From: Rubripirellula sp.
Lineage (GTDB): Bacteria > Planctomycetota > Planctomycetia > Pirellulales > Pirellulaceae
NCBI GenBank assembly: GCA_012270065.1
Contig: JAAXJB010000003.1
Location: 159,385-223,384 of the forward strand
Direction: 5' to 3'
Length of the DNA: 64,000 nt
Of the stretch, positions 55,266 through 64,000 are shown one piece after another. The notes under the pieces were generated by a model. It was given only the letters and a program-made list of their open reading frames with translations, was not told the DNA's origin and ran no database searches. The translations under genes and the position numbers were made by a program. Numbering within the stretch: the first letter of the stretch is position 1; the number at the start of each line of letters is the position of its first letter.

Positions 55266-56630
55266 ATGACCGCTAAACTTCGCGTTGCGACGCTGGGCTG
55301 TAAAGTCAACCAGTATGAGACCGAACTGGTCCGTCAGGGGCTTCAACGGGTGGGATTCGAAGACTGCGAGTCTTCGGAGTCGGCAGATGTCTGCATTGTC
55401 AACACCTGCACCGTCACAGCAGAAGGTGACTCCAAAAGTCGCCAAGTCGTCCGCAGGCTCAATCGTCAGAACCCCGACGCGAAAATAGTCGTTATGGGTT
55501 GCTATGCCACCCGGGCACCGCAGGAAGTTGCGGACCTGCCCGGTGTCGCTGAAGTAGTCACTGACAAGCGTGAACTTCCCGACTTGATGGCACGGTTCGG
55601 AGTCATCGACGTTCCAACAGGTCTTGACGGGTTCTCTGGTAGGCACCGTGCCTATGTGAAAGTTCAGGACGGCTGCCTTCTCCGCTGCAGTTACTGCATT
55701 ATTCCTCATGTTCGACCAAAATTGACCAGCCGCCCTCTCCAACACATTGTTGACGAGGTGAGCCGACTCACTCAGGCCGGACATCGTGAAGTCGTTCTGA
55801 CAGGTATCCATCTCGGACACTACGGTGTGGACTGGAATCGCAACAAGCCGAGGGAAGAGTGGATTCGCCTGGCACACCTGCTCCGCGAACTCTGTGCTCT
55901 ACCAGGTCAATTCCGAATAAGACTCAGTAGTATCGAAGCGACCGAGGTGACTCGCGAACTGATCTCGGTGCTTAGCGATCATCGCGATCGGATTGTGCCA
56001 CACCTCCACCTGTGTCTGCAAAGCGGAAGCGACTCAGTGTTGAGACGCATGAGAAGGCGATGGGGCACGAGAATGTTTCTCGACCGATGCCAGCTATTGA
56101 AAGAATCCTTGGACAAACCTGCGATCACCACCGATGTGATTGCTGGTTTCCCCGGTGAAACTGAAGAAGAGTTTGAACAAACACTGCAGACTTGTCGCAC
56201 GGCGGGCTTTTCAAAAATACATGCCTTTCCTTTCAGCGCTCGCCGAGGTACCCCGGCAGCAGAAATGAACGACCAGATCCCGAAACAGCTCAAAGCGGAT
56301 CGCGTGCGACGCTTGACGGAATTGGAAAACGAGCTTCGAACCGATTATTACCGTCAACTCGTCGGAGCTGAACTGGAGCTACTCGTCGAATCTTCAAGGG
56401 AGCTGGTGAACCTGGGTAATGAACCGACCGTTCGCAAGAACCTCAGAGGCGACCTGGCTGGTAAACCAACACACCAAGTACTACGTGGTACAACCTGTCG
56501 CTATGCAGCAGGTGAGTTGCTGATTTCACGAGAATCCATCGCACAAGAGTCTGTGCCGCGAGTGGGAGACCTCATCAGCGTTCGTGTTGTCCATGCTGAC
56601 GAGAACAAGCTCTCGCTGAGCACACGGTGA
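55266..56630 (+). CDS. mtaB: tRNA N6-threonylcarbamoyladenosine methylthiotransferase
   Basis: A radical SAM enzyme that converts t6A37 to ms2t6A37 in tRNA. The N-terminal UPF0004 domain has TLGCKVNQYETELVRQGLQR and NTCTVTAEGDSKSRQVVRRL; the radical SAM cluster is CLLRCSYCIIPHVRPK (CxxxCxxC). The C-terminal part contains the TRAM domain (LISVRVVHADENKLSLST). The order and the 'GCKVNQYET' motif match MtaB rather than MiaB. I start at MTAKLRVATLG; the frame is open 21 codons further into clpS. Length 454 aa. Confidence 0.94.
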   Translation: MTAKLRVATLGCKVNQYETELVRQGLQRVGFEDCESSESADVCIVNTCTVTAEGDSKSRQVVRRLNRQNPDAKIVVMGCYATRAPQEVADLPGVAEVVTDKRELPDLMARFGVIDVPTGLDGFSGRHRAYVKVQDGCLLRCSYCIIPHVRPKLTSRPLQHIVDEVSRLTQAGHREVVLTGIHLGHYGVDWNRNKPREEWIRLAHLLRELCALPGQFRIRLSSIEATEVTRELISVLSDHRDRIVPHLHLCLQSGSDSVLRRMRRRWGTRMFLDRCQLLKESLDKPAITTDVIAGFPGETEEEFEQTLQTCRTAGFSKIHAFPFSARRGTPAAEMNDQIPKQLKADRVRRLTELENELRTDYYRQLVGAELELLVESSRELVNLGNEPTVRKNLRGDLAGKPTHQVLRGTTCRYAAGELLISRESIAQESVPRVGDLISVRVVHADENKLSLSTR

Positions 56631-56703
56631 AATCTTCAGAAGTCTTCTGCCGGTGACAGCATGGATGGACGACGACCGTGCGTTCTATCCCATCTACGCC
56701 AGA

Positions 56704-57258
56704 TCATCCCCTCTGTGCGAGAGTTCGCATCCGCTCGCGTGCCCTCGTTAAAACAGGGCCAATGCTATTGAATGCAAGGCCGCTGGAGCGACTGATCTCT
56801 TCATAAGACTTGCCCTCCAGATGATACATCCGGACGATCGCTGCCTCTCGGGAATCGAGTTGCGCCAGCAACTTTTCAATTTCTTCCACATCCTCGATAC
56901 GGGTGGGTGCCTCTTCAGCCTCGACGACGGGAGGGGCAGCATTCACTACCATGTCCTTGGCAGCTTGCAGCCGTCGGGTGATGACACGACGGGAAATCAC
57001 AGTCAAATAGGTCGCCAACGAGCAGTTACGCCGAAATTTGCGGAGAACAGAGAAATCTTCCGCAACCAGCACAAGAAAAACCTCAGCAACCAGATCATCC
57101 CGCGTGGATTGATCCAATTTGATCCCGCGCGACTCCGCCACATGATTTGCAACATGTATGACCAACCCCAGAAAACGGTCTACGAAGTTCTGCCAGGCTC
57201 GGGGTGCCCGATCCAGACAACACTGCAGAAGTTCACGATCGAAATCGGAAAGACTCAC
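56704..57258 (-). CDS. ECF-like RNA polymerase sigma factor
   Basis: An alternative sigma factor of the sigma-70 superfamily (184 aa). Region 2 reads DDLVAEVFLVLVAEDFSVLR then KFRRNCSLATYLTVISRRVI, and region 4 reads LAQLDSREAAIVRMYHLEGK then SYEEISRSSGLAFNSIGPVL, the helix-turn-helix for the -35 element. The linker is acidic (VEAEEAPTRIEDVEEIEKLL). No anti-sigma gene lies next to it; the anti-sigma-like gene at 25043-26254 is 30 kb away. Target genes unknown. Confidence 0.9.
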   Translation of the reverse strand: MSLSDFDRELLQCCLDRAPRAWQNFVDRFLGLVIHVANHVAESRGIKLDQSTRDDLVAEVFLVLVAEDFSVLRKFRRNCSLATYLTVISRRVITRRLQAAKDMVVNAAPPVVEAEEAPTRIEDVEEIEKLLAQLDSREAAIVRMYHLEGKSYEEISRSSGLAFNSIGPVLTRARERMRTLAQRG

Positions 57259-57595
57259 GACAAGTAGCCAATCATGGAAATGAAGAAGACTGTAGGAGAA
57301 TCAGCCAAACAAATATCGTCACACAGAAACCTGGCATCACTGCTCTACGTGTTCGAACACCATCGAAATACGTAAACGCAACGCAAGAATCGACAAAAAA
57401 GCTGCTGGTTTCCCCGAGTACCTCATAGTAGGTAGCAGGACCCTGAATCGCAAGCATTCAACAAAAACGCCCCCCCGATTGGTAACGTGAATCTTTTTGT
57501 ATCTGCACGATTACAAATTTTGCCAAGCTCCGTTTCGTGACCTAGATTTTCACGGAGCTCTAGCCGGATAGTCTTACCAACACGACTCAACCGTC
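57259..57595. other. Intergenic region with leader hairpin before the GGDEF gene
   Basis: This 337-bp interval lies upstream of the HD/GGDEF gene. AGCTCCGT (57526-57533) and ACGGAGCT (57552-57559) form an 8-bp stem with an 18-nt loop, 37 bp before the start codon. It does not resemble the c-di-GMP riboswitch consensus I know. A run of seven Cs occurs near 57471. Confidence 0.5.
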
Positions 57596-59797
57596 ATGAC
57601 GGACATAAACCCTACAAATTCCCCAAGCGGCAGCGGAGGCGCGAGCATGCCTGCGCGCGCACCGGGCGAACTGGGGCAGCACCGGGTTGGTCGCTTGCTG
57701 GCTGGGTTGCAGGATTCTGCTCCCTTGGCGTCGAACCCTGCAGAAACGACAGAAAAATTCGAAAACGAGCTCGCTGTTGTCAGACTGGGGATGGCGGCCT
57801 CCCTGTTTTACGCGTTAAGAACAAAACACGCCCCAACGGCGGCACACAGCCTCCGAGTCGCGATCAGTTGCTCCGCCTGGGCTGAAAGGATGGGATTGGA
57901 TGATGCAGCGCGAGATCGCGTTGAAGTGGCTGCATTACTGCACGATATCGGCAAAATTGGCATACCTGATCGAATTCTCAGAAAGCCAGGAAAACTTACC
58001 GTCGACGAGCAGCTGATCATGGACACTTCCGTTCAGCATGGCCTCGCGATATTGAAAGGGTGCACGTCGGACACGTCACTTCTCGAAATTTTTTCCCAAG
58101 CAAACCGATGGTACGAGGGTCGCCGCGACTCTGATGGGCGAAAGGGTTCAGCTTTACCTCTGGGCTCTCGCATGCTGAGCATTGCGGATGCTTTTGATTC
58201 GATGACAACCGATTCAGTTTATCGTCGAGCCATGAGTCGGGAACGAGCGATCCAGCAGTTAATCGATGGAAGCTACAAGCAATTTGATCCTGAGCTTGCC
58301 TTGGACTTCAATCGTATGCTTGAAGACCGTCCAGAGATGTTGCAGGGCGCGATTTTGAACCGTTGGCTCCAGAAACTGCAGCAGGAAAACAGTAACTGTT
58401 TCTGGTTTGCCAACTCCATGAACCACGACGCGGATACGCAGCAGGGAAGCAACCTGTTCTACAAAGAACTTGTCTCACGCCTGAATGATGCCGTTGTTTT
58501 CACCGACAGTGTGGGCACCATTGGACAGTGGAACCGCATGATGGAAAAACTTACCTCCATCAGTGCCAATTCAATCATCGGGCAGACGTGGAGCAATGAA
58601 TGCATCCATTTGCGAGAACAGGACAAATCACGTCGCGAAAATAAAAGTCTGGTCGAAGAGTGTCTTGATGGTGGACAAGTCATCGCACGACCGATGATTC
58701 TGGAGCGTCCCGGTGGGGAACCTGTTCCCGTCCACGTTCAAGCGATGCCCGTCTCCGGTTCAGAACCCGGCTTCTACGGCACCGTCATGATTTTCCGTGA
58801 TCTCTCAGATCAGGCAAATCTTGAGGAGAAACTGGAATCTCTTCACCAGCAGACCACCACCGATGTTCTCACCGGTGTATCGAACCGATCACATTTTAAC
58901 ACTGTGATCGAGGAATTGACTTCCAAGGCAGCCAAAGGTGGCCCAAGTTTCAGTCTGATCATCTGCGACATTGACCATTTCAAACGCGTGAACGACGTGC
59001 ACGGTCACCCTGCTGGGGACGAGGCTTTGATCAGTTTTGCTTCCGTTCTCAGCATGAACAGCAGAGATGGGGATCTGGTGGCGAGATACGGTGGTGAAGA
59101 ATTTCTGTTGCTGACGGCAAGCTGTGACAATTCCACTGCTGCCGGTCGGGCAGAGAACATCCGACAAGCTGTTGAAAGCACGCCGATTGCCAGTCTCGGT
59201 GGCGACTCCGTAACCGCCAGCTTCGGTGTCACCGAGTATCAGGCAGGTGACACGCACGAGACAATTCTGGCAAGAGCAGACCGGGCGTTACTGAAAGCAA
59301 AAGACAACGGACGTAACAGGGTTATTCAGCTTGGTTCCGGAAGTGTTTCCATTCCTCGGCAAACGGCGCCTAAACGGGGCTGGAAAGGCTGGTTTGAATC
59401 CCAGATCGGCTCTTCAGAAAATGAGTTCGACGTCGTTACACGTGTTCCAATCGATTTGGCGATCGAAAAGTTGCGTGGCTTCATCGCTGATCATCAGGCA
59501 GAGATCATACGAGTCGAAGAGAACCATGTGTCCCTGCGGCTGAACGTGGTTTCCCCGAGGGCGGGTCGTCGCCGGGCGGACCAGCAAATTTCACTACGTG
59601 TTGAGATGACGCTGAGTGAGGCTGTAATCGAGAATGCAACAGCACTGACTCCCAGCAAAACCAACGTGCACATTTCTCTCCAGCCGATCCGTAACCGGGA
59701 TCGCCGTAACGCGGGCCTGAAAACCTGCTACGAGCAGGTTCAGGAAAGCCTCAAAAGCTACCTGATGGGTGAGATTCTTGACAACACGGCGGGTTAA
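57596..59797 (+). CDS. HD / PAS / GGDEF signalling protein with a degenerate GYP motif
   Basis: A 733-aa cytoplasmic signalling protein. The HD domain (residues about 60-250) has HD at 116-117 (ALLHDIGKIGIPDRIL) but the downstream HHExxDGxGYP motif is replaced by QANRWYEGRRDSDG, so phosphodiesterase activity is doubtful. A PAS-like domain spans about 290-405. The GGDEF domain has the active motif GGEEF at 499-503 and an RDGD inhibitory-site motif at 490-493, five residues before it, so it should make c-di-GMP with feedback inhibition. The C-terminal 140 residues are an unassigned alpha/beta region (VTRVPIDLAIEKLRGFIADH). A diguanylate cyclase is the best call. Confidence 0.9.
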   Translation: MTDINPTNSPSGSGGASMPARAPGELGQHRVGRLLAGLQDSAPLASNPAETTEKFENELAVVRLGMAASLFYALRTKHAPTAAHSLRVAISCSAWAERMGLDDAARDRVEVAALLHDIGKIGIPDRILRKPGKLTVDEQLIMDTSVQHGLAILKGCTSDTSLLEIFSQANRWYEGRRDSDGRKGSALPLGSRMLSIADAFDSMTTDSVYRRAMSRERAIQQLIDGSYKQFDPELALDFNRMLEDRPEMLQGAILNRWLQKLQQENSNCFWFANSMNHDADTQQGSNLFYKELVSRLNDAVVFTDSVGTIGQWNRMMEKLTSISANSIIGQTWSNECIHLREQDKSRRENKSLVEECLDGGQVIARPMILERPGGEPVPVHVQAMPVSGSEPGFYGTVMIFRDLSDQANLEEKLESLHQQTTTDVLTGVSNRSHFNTVIEELTSKAAKGGPSFSLIICDIDHFKRVNDVHGHPAGDEALISFASVLSMNSRDGDLVARYGGEEFLLLTASCDNSTAAGRAENIRQAVESTPIASLGGDSVTASFGVTEYQAGDTHETILARADRALLKAKDNGRNRVIQLGSGSVSIPRQTAPKRGWKGWFESQIGSSENEFDVVTRVPIDLAIEKLRGFIADHQAEIIRVEENHVSLRLNVVSPRAGRRRADQQISLRVEMTLSEAVIENATALTPSKTNVHISLQPIRNRDRRNAGLKTCYEQVQESLKSYLMGEILDNTAG

Positions 59798-59877
59798 CCA
59801 CTTGCGATCGCTAGCCGTCCCGCTATCGTTCTGTGGAATAATATCAATCCGCCCCGCATACGGAGTTGTCCTACGTT

Positions 59878-60498
59878 ATGGCTTACACACTACCTTCCCT
59901 GGCGTATGCCTATGATGCCCTCGAGCCGCACATCGATGCGAGAACGATGGAGATCCATCATACCAAGCACCATCAGGCCTACATCAACAAGGTCAACGAT
60001 GCAATCGCTGGAACCGACCTGGACGGCAAGTCGGTTGAGGATCTGATCTCCAATCTTGCCAGCGTCCCAGCTGAAAAACTCGGAGCCGTTCGAAACAACG
60101 GCGGTGGTCACGCAAACCATTCGCTTTTTTGGACCATCATGGCTCCTGGAAAAGGTGGCTCGCCCACCGGTGAGCTCGCAACAGCCATCGACGGTGCATT
60201 CGGCTCGCTTGACGCAATGAAAGAGCAATTCTCCGCCGCTGCTGCCACCCGCTTTGGAAGCGGCTGGGCATGGCTTTATGTAGATGCCGGCACTCTGAAA
60301 GTCGGCAGCACCGCCAACCAGGATAGTCCACTGATGGGTGCAGAAACCGCCGGGATCGGTGGCACACCGCTACTGGGCCTGGACGTTTGGGAGCATGCGT
60401 ATTATTTGAATTACCAGAATCGCCGCCCAGACTATGTTTCAGCATTCTGGAATGTCGTCGATTGGGATGCGGTTGCGGCCCGTTTGGCTGCGGCCTAG
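59878..60498 (+). CDS. Superoxide dismutase (Mn/Fe family)
   Basis: Dismutates superoxide. The four metal ligands are visible: His in [12 protein letters not shown], His in [12 protein letters not shown], and Asp and His in [16 protein letters not shown]. The Gln-containing NQDSPLM and the G-G-G-H-A-N-H block favour Mn over Fe specificity, but a cambialistic enzyme cannot be excluded. Length 206 aa is normal. I start at [20 protein letters not shown]; a short upstream extension in the same frame is unlikely. Followed by a strong terminator. Confidence 0.96.
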   Translation: MAYTLPSLAYAYDALEPHIDARTMEIHHTKHHQAYINKVNDAIAGTDLDGKSVEDLISNLASVPAEKLGAVRNNGGGHANHSLFWTIMAPGKGGSPTGELATAIDGAFGSLDAMKEQFSAAAATRFGSGWAWLYVDAGTLKVGSTANQDSPLMGAETAGIGGTPLLGLDVWEHAYYLNYQNRRPDYVSAFWNVVDWDAVAARLAAA

Positions 60499-60526
60499 AC
60501 GTATCACCAAGACTGCTGATCACTCA

Positions 60527-60565
60527 AAGGGAGTTTCCGACAAATTACTGGAAACTCCCTTTTTT
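60527..60565 (+). terminator. Intrinsic terminator of the superoxide dismutase gene
   Basis: AAGGGAGTTTCC/GGAAACTCCCTT is a 12-bp perfect stem with an 11-nt loop, followed by a run of six T residues (60560-60565). It lies 28 bp after the stop codon. Confidence 0.9.
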
Positions 60566-60673
60566 ATTGCCTGACACCATTTTGCCTGCTCGATCCGCTA
60601 GACTCGGATCGGCACTTGCGGTCAACAAACTCTAAACATGAATGAATCCCCAGCCCTGTAGCGCGAGCATTCC

Positions 60674-62041
60674 ATGAAAAAAACAAACTCGTTTTCTTCT
60701 CGACGTGGTTTTCTGACAAATGCTGCCGCGTTTACCGCTGCAGCAGCCATGCCCAAAATATCATTCGCGAGTCCCAATGACCGTTTGAAGGTTGCATTCA
60801 TCGGTACCGGCGGTCGAGGCGGTAGTAATCTGCAGTCGGTTGCTAAAACGCAAACCATCGATGTGGTTGGCCTTTGTGATGTCGATAGCAGATTTTTGAC
60901 AAGCGCAGGCGACAAGTTTCCAAAAGCTCAAAAGTTCGAGGACTTCCGCAAACTCTATGACACTATTGGTGATCAAATCGATGCCGTTGTTGTCAGCACG
61001 CCTGAACACACACATGCCTACGCTGCGATGCCAGCGTTGCAACTAGGCAAACATGTCTACTGTGAAAAGCCGCTCGCGTACAATATCGACGAAACCCGTC
61101 GACTTACCGAAGCAGCAAAGCAAGCCGGGGTAGCCACCCAGATGGGAACGCAGATTCATGCATCCAAGAATTACCACCGTGTCGTTGAACTGATTCAAAG
61201 CAATGCCATAGGTGACGTGACCGAAGTCCATGTCTGGGTATCACGAGCATGGGGGCTGCAGAGTGCAGAAGCAGCCAAGAAAAATCGGGACATCTCATCT
61301 GCTTCCAAGAAGCCGGAAGAAGCAATCGAACCGCCCGATTACCTCAATTGGGACCTTTGGCTTGGTCCGGCACCCTATCGTCCATTCCATCAAGTCTACT
61401 TTCCTGGCCCCAAATGGTATCGGTGGTGGGATTTTGGGAATGGAACCATGTCTGACCTGGGTAGCCACTGGAACGACTTGCCCTTCTGGGCTTTGCGTTT
61501 AAATGCACCATTGACGGTCGAAGCCAGTGGACCGCCACCTCACCCCGAGATTGCTCCCGCTTCCATGACCGCTGTTTATGAATATGGAGCCAGAGACATT
61601 CCAAACATTGGCAAACTGCCACCAGTCACGATGACGTGGTATCAGGGCACACACAAACCGGAAATCTGGAAGAGCGGCGACATCCCGCAATGGGGAAGCG
61701 GTGTACTGTTCGTTGGCTCCAAAGGCATGCTGCTCGCGGACTACCGTAAACACCAACTGCTGCCCGAAGCCGATTTTGAGGATTTCACGCCACCCGAGCC
61801 ATTCTTGCCGGCTCCTCAAGGACACCACCAACAATGGCTTGATGCCTGCCGCGGTGAGGCGGTTACAGAAAGCCCCTTCAGCTATGCAGGTCCTCTTACC
61901 GAAGCCAATCACCTTGGGAACGTCGCCTATCGACTGGGCAAGAAAGTCGTGTGGGACGCAGAGACCATGCAATGTGTCGGAAGCCCAGAGGCCCAACCAT
62001 TACTGAAGAGGGAGCCGCGCAGCGGATGGTCGCTGGGCTAG
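60674..62041 (+). CDS. Tat-exported Gfo/Idh/MocA-family oxidoreductase
   Basis: An NAD(P)-dependent sugar dehydrogenase-like protein (455 aa). The N-terminus has a twin-arginine signal, [20 protein letters not shown], so it is exported folded, as is common in planctomycetes. The Rossmann motif is [13 protein letters not shown] at about residues 40-52, and the family's EKP motif is [20 protein letters not shown]. The C-terminal substrate domain includes [20 protein letters not shown]. Substrate and cofactor use in the periplasm are unknown. Confidence 0.9.
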   Translation: MKKTNSFSSRRGFLTNAAAFTAAAAMPKISFASPNDRLKVAFIGTGGRGGSNLQSVAKTQTIDVVGLCDVDSRFLTSAGDKFPKAQKFEDFRKLYDTIGDQIDAVVVSTPEHTHAYAAMPALQLGKHVYCEKPLAYNIDETRRLTEAAKQAGVATQMGTQIHASKNYHRVVELIQSNAIGDVTEVHVWVSRAWGLQSAEAAKKNRDISSASKKPEEAIEPPDYLNWDLWLGPAPYRPFHQVYFPGPKWYRWWDFGNGTMSDLGSHWNDLPFWALRLNAPLTVEASGPPPHPEIAPASMTAVYEYGARDIPNIGKLPPVTMTWYQGTHKPEIWKSGDIPQWGSGVLFVGSKGMLLADYRKHQLLPEADFEDFTPPEPFLPAPQGHHQQWLDACRGEAVTESPFSYAGPLTEANHLGNVAYRLGKKVVWDAETMQCVGSPEAQPLLKREPRSGWSLG

Positions 62042-62253
62042 ACGAAGTCCCTTTCACCCCGAGATGCTGGGAGGACGCGGTTGGCCTGTTTGAGGACTCC
62101 TCCAGCACCAGCCCAAGTCTGAAACGCTTTCAACGTGGTCAAAATCGGTCAGTTGGGAAGAATTTTCCGATTACCTAAAGCTTGCCAGCCTGTACTCCGA
62201 TAACAAAGCAGGGGGTGGAGGATTCACGCGCCTCCCCATGCGCTGGCAATTCC

Positions 62254-63348
62254 GTGAAACTTAATTCAATCAGTTCTTTTCCTGTGCTGATGCTCGTCTT
62301 GCTGACCAGCGTAGGATGCTCCCTGTTTCCGGCAACTCATCAAAGAGACCAGATCCACAACCCTTTTCCACAAGTCAAGCGTGTTGCAGTTCTGCCTTTC
62401 TATAACCAGAGCAAGAACCCAACCGTGGACACGGAATTGGTAGCTGAAAAATACTACGCGGCTTTGCAAGCAATTCCAGGGTTTGAAGTCCTGCCGGTCG
62501 GGGTCACCAAGACCCAGTGGATGATTTACAGCCAGCAATACGGCGAGCCAGTCAGTGGAGAAGAATTCCAGCAGTTGGCCGAATACATGGGGGTGGAAGC
62601 TCTTGTCGTAGGATCAGTCACGGCCTTTGATGCTTACTACCCACCAACCATGGCGATGACTGTCCATTGGTATGCCGCCAATGAGGGTTTCCATCCAATT
62701 CCAAATGGCTACGGGCTGCCCTGGGGGACTCAGCAGGAGAATGACATTCCATCCCGGATCGTGCGGGACACACAATTTGATCTGGCCCGCAGTCAACTTG
62801 CCACTCAAACCCCGGCACCCAAACAGACGCAACAAGCAACTCAAAGACAAGCGTCTTACACACGCGAGTCTGATCATGCCATCAGTGACCTTGCGAGCCC
62901 CCCTGGTAATGCATTGGCATCATCTGTTGATCATGAGATCCCTGCTGAACGCGAGAATTCCTCGGAAATTCCTTCGGCGCCACTTCCACGCGAAGAATTT
63001 GCGGCGATGCAGGGCAACAGCCCATTGCTACCCAAACATTGGCCAGACCCAACAGACCTGATTCCAGACCCACCATCTCCGCATCGCCCACAGATGATCG
63101 TTAGCCATGAACCAATCTTGAACCACACCAAAATTTATCGCGGTGATGATCCTTATTTCACAGAAAGGCTCGCAAATTACATTGAGTCTTCTGACGATGC
63201 GCGTCCGGCAAGCTGGCAGGGTTACTTAAAACGTAGCGATGATTTCATTCTTTTCTGTTGTCACCTGCACATCACAGAAATGCTTGAATCTCGGGGTGGA
63301 AGAGAGGAAACCGACCTCATCTTCAGGTGGCCACTGAGCCGATATTGA
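62254..63348 (+). CDS. Outer-membrane lipoprotein-like protein with an N-terminal CsgG-like domain
   Basis: A 364-aa lipoprotein. The GTG start at 62254 opens VKLNSISSFPVLMLVLLTSVGC, a signal peptide with the lipobox TSVGC (Cys at residue 22). Residues about 45-150 resemble the CsgG/DUF799-type lipoproteins (RVAVLPFYNQSKNPTVDTEL, YYAALQAIPGFEVLPVGVTK, LVVGSVTAFDAYYPPTMAMTV in pieces). The middle (about 185-285) is Gln/Ser/Pro-rich linker. The C-terminal 70 residues (YFTERLANYIESSDDARPAS) look folded but are unassigned. The start codon lacks a clear ribosome-binding site; the function is unknown. Confidence 0.75.
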   Translation: MKLNSISSFPVLMLVLLTSVGCSLFPATHQRDQIHNPFPQVKRVAVLPFYNQSKNPTVDTELVAEKYYAALQAIPGFEVLPVGVTKTQWMIYSQQYGEPVSGEEFQQLAEYMGVEALVVGSVTAFDAYYPPTMAMTVHWYAANEGFHPIPNGYGLPWGTQQENDIPSRIVRDTQFDLARSQLATQTPAPKQTQQATQRQASYTRESDHAISDLASPPGNALASSVDHEIPAERENSSEIPSAPLPREEFAAMQGNSPLLPKHWPDPTDLIPDPPSPHRPQMIVSHEPILNHTKIYRGDDPYFTERLANYIESSDDARPASWQGYLKRSDDFILFCCHLHITEMLESRGGREETDLIFRWPLSRY

Positions 63349-63409
63349 GCCGTGGCAGGTTGAAATACCTGCGTCCAACACCGCTCAACCCTCCGGGACA
63401 TCTGCCAAC

Positions 63410-63655
63410 ATGGACACAGAAGTCAACGTACTTGCGTTGGTCAAAGGGGAAGAAAAATTCATCTTCCTTTTTGATGACGAAAATCGGGACGAAACACTCC
63501 GCCAGCTTGCCCGTTTTGCGGCTGATCCCGAATTGGACTTCAGTTGGTATGACGCAGCGATGCTAAGTCGCAAGATCCGTGATGCGGTGCCTAGCGATGA
63601 CGATTTGCTTGCAAGCCAAGAGTTTGACAGTTTATCCATGGACGATTTTCAGTAG
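63410..63655 (+). CDS. Small acidic protein of unknown function
   Basis: An 81-aa acidic protein (DTEVNVLALVKGEEKFIFLF, then DDENRDETLRQLARFAADPE, LDFSWYDAAMLSRKIRDAVP). It reads as a genuine coding sequence, with an ordered alpha/beta start and an acidic tail. It ends 3 bp before the XerC-like gene, so it may be co-transcribed and translationally linked. No function can be given. Confidence 0.75.
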   Translation: MDTEVNVLALVKGEEKFIFLFDDENRDETLRQLARFAADPELDFSWYDAAMLSRKIRDAVPSDDDLLASQEFDSLSMDDFQ

Positions 63656-63658
63656 GCG

Positions 63659-64000
63659 ATGCGAAGCGCGATTGCACAGTTTCTGCGATATCTCGCTACC
63701 GAGCGTAATGCCTCGGATCTGACAATCAAGGCGTATCGCGAGGATCTATTCGGGCTGCTTGACTGGCTTGAAAGCACCTACGGCAAAACGCCGCGTCCGG
63801 AATCGCTCTCACCACAGGAGCTACGTTCTTTTCAGGCAGCTCTTCAAGAAGCCGGCTACGCTCGCACCACCATTTCAAGAAAGCTTGCCTCGCTGCGAAG
63901 CTTTTACCGGTTCGCGATACGCCAAGGGCTTGCATCGGACAACCCGGCAAAACCGCTTCGCAATCCGAGACAGCAACGAAAGCTACCGCTTGTTCTTTCC
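63659..64000 (+). CDS. Tyrosine recombinase XerC/XerD-like (partial, continues past right edge)
   Basis: The N-terminal SAM-like (core-binding) domain of a tyrosine recombinase, read directly from the sequence; the catalytic domain lies beyond the right edge. MRSAIAQFLRYLATERNASD then LTIKAYREDLFGLLDWLEST is the typical XerC/XerD opening, followed by ARTTISRKLASLRSFYRFAI and RQGLASDNPAKPL. A phage-type integrase cannot be excluded without the rest, but housekeeping Xer is more likely. It starts 3 bp after the small acidic protein. Confidence 0.85.
   Translation, partial: MRSAIAQFLRYLATERNASDLTIKAYREDLFGLLDWLESTYGKTPRPESLSPQELRSFQAALQEAGYARTTISRKLASLRSFYRFAIRQGLASDNPAKPLRNPRQQRKLPLVLS

Noticed and set aside
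57500-57595. Possible c-di-GMP riboswitch before the GGDEF gene
   Set aside because: The leader forms only one 8-bp hairpin and lacks the conserved segments of the GEMM aptamers that I know.

Overview
The window looks like a chromosomal segment of a planctomycete, probably Pirellulales (Rhodopirellula-like). The evidence is gene content. There is a planctomycete-type microcompartment locus, a DUF1592/DUF1588/DUF1585 cytochrome plus DUF1552 pair, a 'CKVPVFRYALERW' membrane protein beside PQQ-type beta-propellers, a ThuA-domain protein, a Tat-exported Gfo/Idh/MocA oxidoreductase, and a ribosomal/ssb operon without rpsR. I could not check taxonomy by database search.

Layout, left to right. 1-10.6 kb is almost all on the minus strand: the N-terminal part of a secretin/STN-type secreted protein (cut by the left edge), a membrane fatty-acid desaturase, a small TPR protein, pyruvate phosphate dikinase, tRNA-Leu(UAG), and the operon rplY-pth-rpsF-ssb-rplI. 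11-14.8 kb holds a secreted cytochrome/PA14/DUF1592 protein overlapping a DUF1552 protein. An SDR oxidoreductase follows on the minus strand.

16.2-24.8 kb is a complete bacterial microcompartment (BMC) locus of the Planctomycetes-Verrucomicrobia (PVM) type, all on the plus strand: DeoR-family regulator, PduL phosphotransacylase, two BMC-H shell proteins, an acetate-kinase homologue, three BMC-P vertex proteins, CoA-acylating aldehyde dehydrogenase, a conserved-looking protein of unknown function, class II (fuculose-phosphate-type) aldolase, and a lactate/malate dehydrogenase-family enzyme. The inferred scheme is: fuculose-1-P or rhamnulose-1-P is cleaved to DHAP and lactaldehyde in the shell; lactaldehyde goes to an acyl-CoA, then an acyl-phosphate, then an acid plus ATP; and the dehydrogenase recycles NAD. 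Upstream of the regulator lie three copies of GCAASAAAA spaced exactly 21 bp apart, a good operator candidate. Hairpins flank the shell genes.

25-36.5 kb is accessory: an anti-sigma-like membrane protein divergent from a methyltransferase, with a compound palindrome in the promoter interval; a minus-strand cluster of an alpha/beta hydrolase, two PQQ-like propeller proteins and a membrane-anchored protein; FxsA; a ThuA-domain protein; and a basic SAP/Rho-N-like plus DUF4912 protein. 37.4-45.7 kb is a full F-type ATP synthase operon (two small membrane proteins, then atpB-E-F-H-A-G-D-C). 45.9-48.9 kb is an MlaD-MlaF-MlaE-type lipid transporter on the minus strand. 49-57 kb carries two response regulators, a dipeptidase plus serS, clpS plus mtaB, and an ECF-type sigma factor. 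57.6-64 kb carries an HD/PAS/GGDEF signalling protein, Mn/Fe superoxide dismutase, a Gfo/Idh/MocA protein, a lipoprotein, a small conserved-looking protein and the start of a XerC/XerD recombinase (cut by the right edge).

No insertion sequences, CRISPR arrays or rRNA genes were seen. The most interesting points are in the BMC locus: phased repeats, unusual active-site residues in the kinase, and an uncharacterised protein with a putative encapsulation helix.
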